Source: Paraflavitalea pollutisoli (GTDB lineage Bacteria; Bacteroidota; Bacteroidia; Chitinophagales; Chitinophagaceae). From it: DNA of 64,000 nucleotides. The DNA lies in contig NZ_JARKMX010000008.1 in the NCBI RefSeq assembly GCF_029360705.1, positions 1,301,949-1,365,948 of the forward strand, written 5' to 3'. Every line of letters begins with the position of its first letter. Positions within the stretch are counted from its first letter, which is position 1. The notes under the pieces are model-generated. The model searched no databases. It was not told the DNA's origin and saw only the letters and a program-made list of their open reading frames with translations. Shown piece after piece: positions 63,201 to 64,000 of this stretch. Made by a program: the position numbers and the translations under genes.

Positions 63201-63459
63201 CCACAAAAGAAAATATGAGTTCAGTGGCGGTTGCCGGAACGGTAATGGAAAAAGCACCTTCGGCATTGGTGGTCGCTGCCGATGTATAGGCATCGGTACC
63301 AGGCGCGGTGCCATTGGTGGTTCGTACGGCTACGGTTACACCGGGCAATGGTTTCCGGGCTGCGTCGGTGACCTTCCCGCTCAGGGTCTTCTGCTGTGCG
63401 ACGACCCAACCGGGCAACGCGCAAAGCATTATGAGTAGCATGCAAGACAGTCGTTTCAT
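60298..63459 (-). CDS. susC: SusC/RagA TonB-dependent outer membrane transporter
   Basis: 1053 residues. A signal peptide (ending GWVVAQ) precedes a carboxypeptidase-D-like domain (~22-110, LSGKVTDAARKPLPGVTVAV). The SusC TonB-box/plug entry DVVVVGYGTRKKETLTGS is followed by a plug domain (LRGFGTPLFVIDGI, SNGVVIVTTKKGARG) and a 22-strand barrel ending ...IYNVGINLNF. It imports oligosaccharides across the outer membrane with energy from TonB. No cognate sigma/anti-sigma gene is visible in the window. The susD gene follows directly, as usual. Confidence 0.97.
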   Translation of the reverse strand: MKRLSCMLLIMLCALPGWVVAQQKTLSGKVTDAARKPLPGVTVAVRTTNGTAPGTDAYTSAATTNAEGAFSITVPATATELIFSFVGKKDLVEKIGTRTIFEVTLADSDDQLSDVVVVGYGTRKKETLTGSVSNISNKDIQTTTNVSLAQKLQGKVAGLQIRQLGGEPGTFENMINLRGFGTPLFVIDGIVRDGSGEFQRLNADDIESVSFLKDASAAIYGFGSSNGVVIVTTKKGARGRATFNYTGVVGFSQPTDVPRMASASEWMQMRNDAALLATGAPFVSKEELQKWIDGAPGYESTDWYDVAMKKTAIQQQHNISTSGGNEKTQYYIGLAYVDENSYLRSNDMNYKRYNFRSNITTELVKNLKAEVLIGGRYDKRTTPGENFFNIFKGTRVTLPTERPYANNNPEYPAVVSPSNQNPLALSNANLTGYSETVNRNVQSTFSLIYDVPFVKGLSLKGTAAYDLNSYQGKDVSKPYKLYTYVNNEYVLSPQRVGTGGISNGYGNSNRFVVIAQANYATTIANKHNVSGLAAFEQRQDWGRNADLRRLYDFYTIDQINAASANNMTNSGGEGQSSSQAVLGRFNYDYDKKYLLEVAFRYMGTFAYPPETRWGFFPIISGGWRLSEENFMKNVSFISNLKLRGSYGEVGEQAGGPFQWIQGFPLGGGGQYEFENGAGTAGASAPGLVNPLLTWVTAKTTDIGIELGLFNNRLTFEGAVYRRDRTGIPALRNLSLPNTFGTSLAQENLNSDRTQGIEFTIGYNDRVGKDFRFGVSGNFNFARSQNLYVERGPFQSSWDRWKNGNAYRYDDIIWSYTYLGQFQNPDDIASYPLQNGDQANIRELPGDFKYADINNDGMIDDKDMLPMYLGANGSNDNQNPRGKNPKINFGLTLNASYKGFDLNMLIQGAAMYTVRFSEVYAEVMAFRGNTPAYFFDRWHLSDPYDAKSQWIPGKWPASRFNGDVGSMYKESSVWRKDASYARLKSLELGYTFPIEWFSGSGIRKLRLYASGFNLFTIADPFVKAFDPERLEGLFNAGFNYPLSKIYNVGINLNF

Positions 63460-63587
63460 AATTCAGTTAATTGTTTAATTGATGAAGGTTTTGGTCGTTG
63501 TACCGAATGGGTGTCATGGCGGGTAAAAGCTGGCATTGTTCATGGATAGCATCGTTTTGGTGTTTGAAATAAATAGTTCGTTGATCG

Positions 63588-64000
63588 TTAGAATCCTGCG
63601 GTGGCAGTGCCCCATCGCTTGTTCGGCTTCGGCCCCATTTCCAACTCCAGGTGGCCACCGTTCATGAGTTGATCATGTGTGAACCAGGGTGTATTCAGGG
63701 CGATGCCGTTCATCTTCGCGCTTTGTATGTATTTGTTTTGAACGCTGCTGTTGTTGGCCGTAAGCCTGAACTGTTTGCCATTTTGCAGCTGGATCGCCAC
63801 CTTGCTGAACAATGGGCTGCCAATGGTGTACAGCGGCTGTCCCGGTGTAACGGGATAAAAACCCATGGAGGCAAATACGACGAATGCCGTCATGCCACCC
63901 CCATCTTCATCACCGGGAATACCAAATACATTGTCTTTGAACCATACATCGAGCAGGAAACGCACGGCCTTTTGTGTTTTCCAGGGAGAAGCGGTGTAGT
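63588..64000 (-). CDS. GH92 alpha-mannosidase, C-terminal part
   Basis: The frame runs off the right edge; ~137 C-terminal codons are visible. GIPGDEDGGGMTAFVVFASMGFYPVTPGQPLYTIGSPLF is the hallmark GH92 C-terminal block, holding calcium and catalytic-region residues. GH92 enzymes are calcium-dependent exo-alpha-mannosidases acting by inversion. The visible end closes with a beta-sandwich (HDQLMNGGHLELEMGPKPN). It is upstream of susC (128 bp) in the same direction, so it is probably the first or an early gene of the PUL. Confidence 0.95.
   Translation of the reverse strand, partial: YTASPWKTQKAVRFLLDVWFKDNVFGIPGDEDGGGMTAFVVFASMGFYPVTPGQPLYTIGSPLFSKVAIQLQNGKQFRLTANNSSVQNKYIQSAKMNGIALNTPWFTHDQLMNGGHLELEMGPKPNKRWGTATAGF

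Overview
The window looks like a chromosomal segment from a member of the Bacteroidota, most likely family Chitinophagaceae. The evidence is a SusC/SusD pair with attached glycoside hydrolases, a protein with a type IX secretion (T9SS) C-terminal sorting domain, a FecR/DUF4974 protein, FtsX-type 800-residue ABC permeases, a DUF983 protein, and promoters carrying the Bacteroidota -7 box TAnnTTTG. A variant ending in A (TAnnTTTA) recurs here. Base composition is around 50% GC. I see no phage, insertion sequence, CRISPR array or plasmid functions; one tRNA gene (tRNA-Pro, anticodon GGG) is present.

Layout. 1-5.3 kb: the 3' part of a GH43 enzyme, a GH29 alpha-L-fucosidase and an AraC regulator, then a HAD phosphatase and a scar holding two truncated, divergently oriented gene remnants (MocR-type aminotransferase and MFS transporter). 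5.3-16.6 kb: an RRM RNA-binding protein, small proteins, an alpha/beta hydrolase, a vWA surface protein, a Sel1-repeat protein and two adjacent pseudouridine synthases (RluF with an unusual W/K repeat tail, and a large RluA-family enzyme). 16.9-22.8 kb: aldehyde dehydrogenase, an orphan FecR-like protein, two cupins, a frameshifted PIG-L deacetylase, tRNA-Pro and a lipoprotein. 23-32.3 kb: a regulator/TetX-like monooxygenase/RibD-like reductase cluster, a secreted T9SS protein with a HEGIH motif, an ABC permease, and an AraC-DUF983 pair. 32.6-45 kb: tail-specific protease, glucokinase, a GYF-domain membrane protein, a cysteine-free sirtuin, a DUF4349 lipoprotein, an EVE protein, a Tat-exported ferritin-like pair, a YfiT-type DinB protein and an orphan ABC ATPase. 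45.1-54.9 kb: a berberine-bridge-type flavoenzyme with a C-terminal extension, lipase, metallo-beta-lactamase-fold hydrolase, TlpA-like thioredoxin, VOC protein, DUF1801 protein and a FUSC membrane protein.

54.9-64 kb is a polysaccharide utilisation locus transcribed leftwards: GH92 (partial), SusC, SusD, DUF3823 lipoprotein, and two tandem GH71/GH99-like proteins. GH92 enzymes are exo-alpha-mannosidases and GH99 enzymes cleave alpha-mannosides internally, so the locus most likely takes up and degrades an alpha-mannose-containing glycan. One GH71/99-like paralog carries a lipobox (surface or outer-membrane anchored) and the other a cleavable signal peptide (periplasmic), which suggests division of labour.

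The most notable observations are this locus with its two uncharacterised GH71/99-like paralogs, the T9SS-exported candidate metallopeptidase, the flavoenzyme fusion, the 13-residue tryptophan/lysine repeats in RluF, the double deletion scar at 4.4-5.25 kb, and the frameshifted deacetylase at 20.2 kb.
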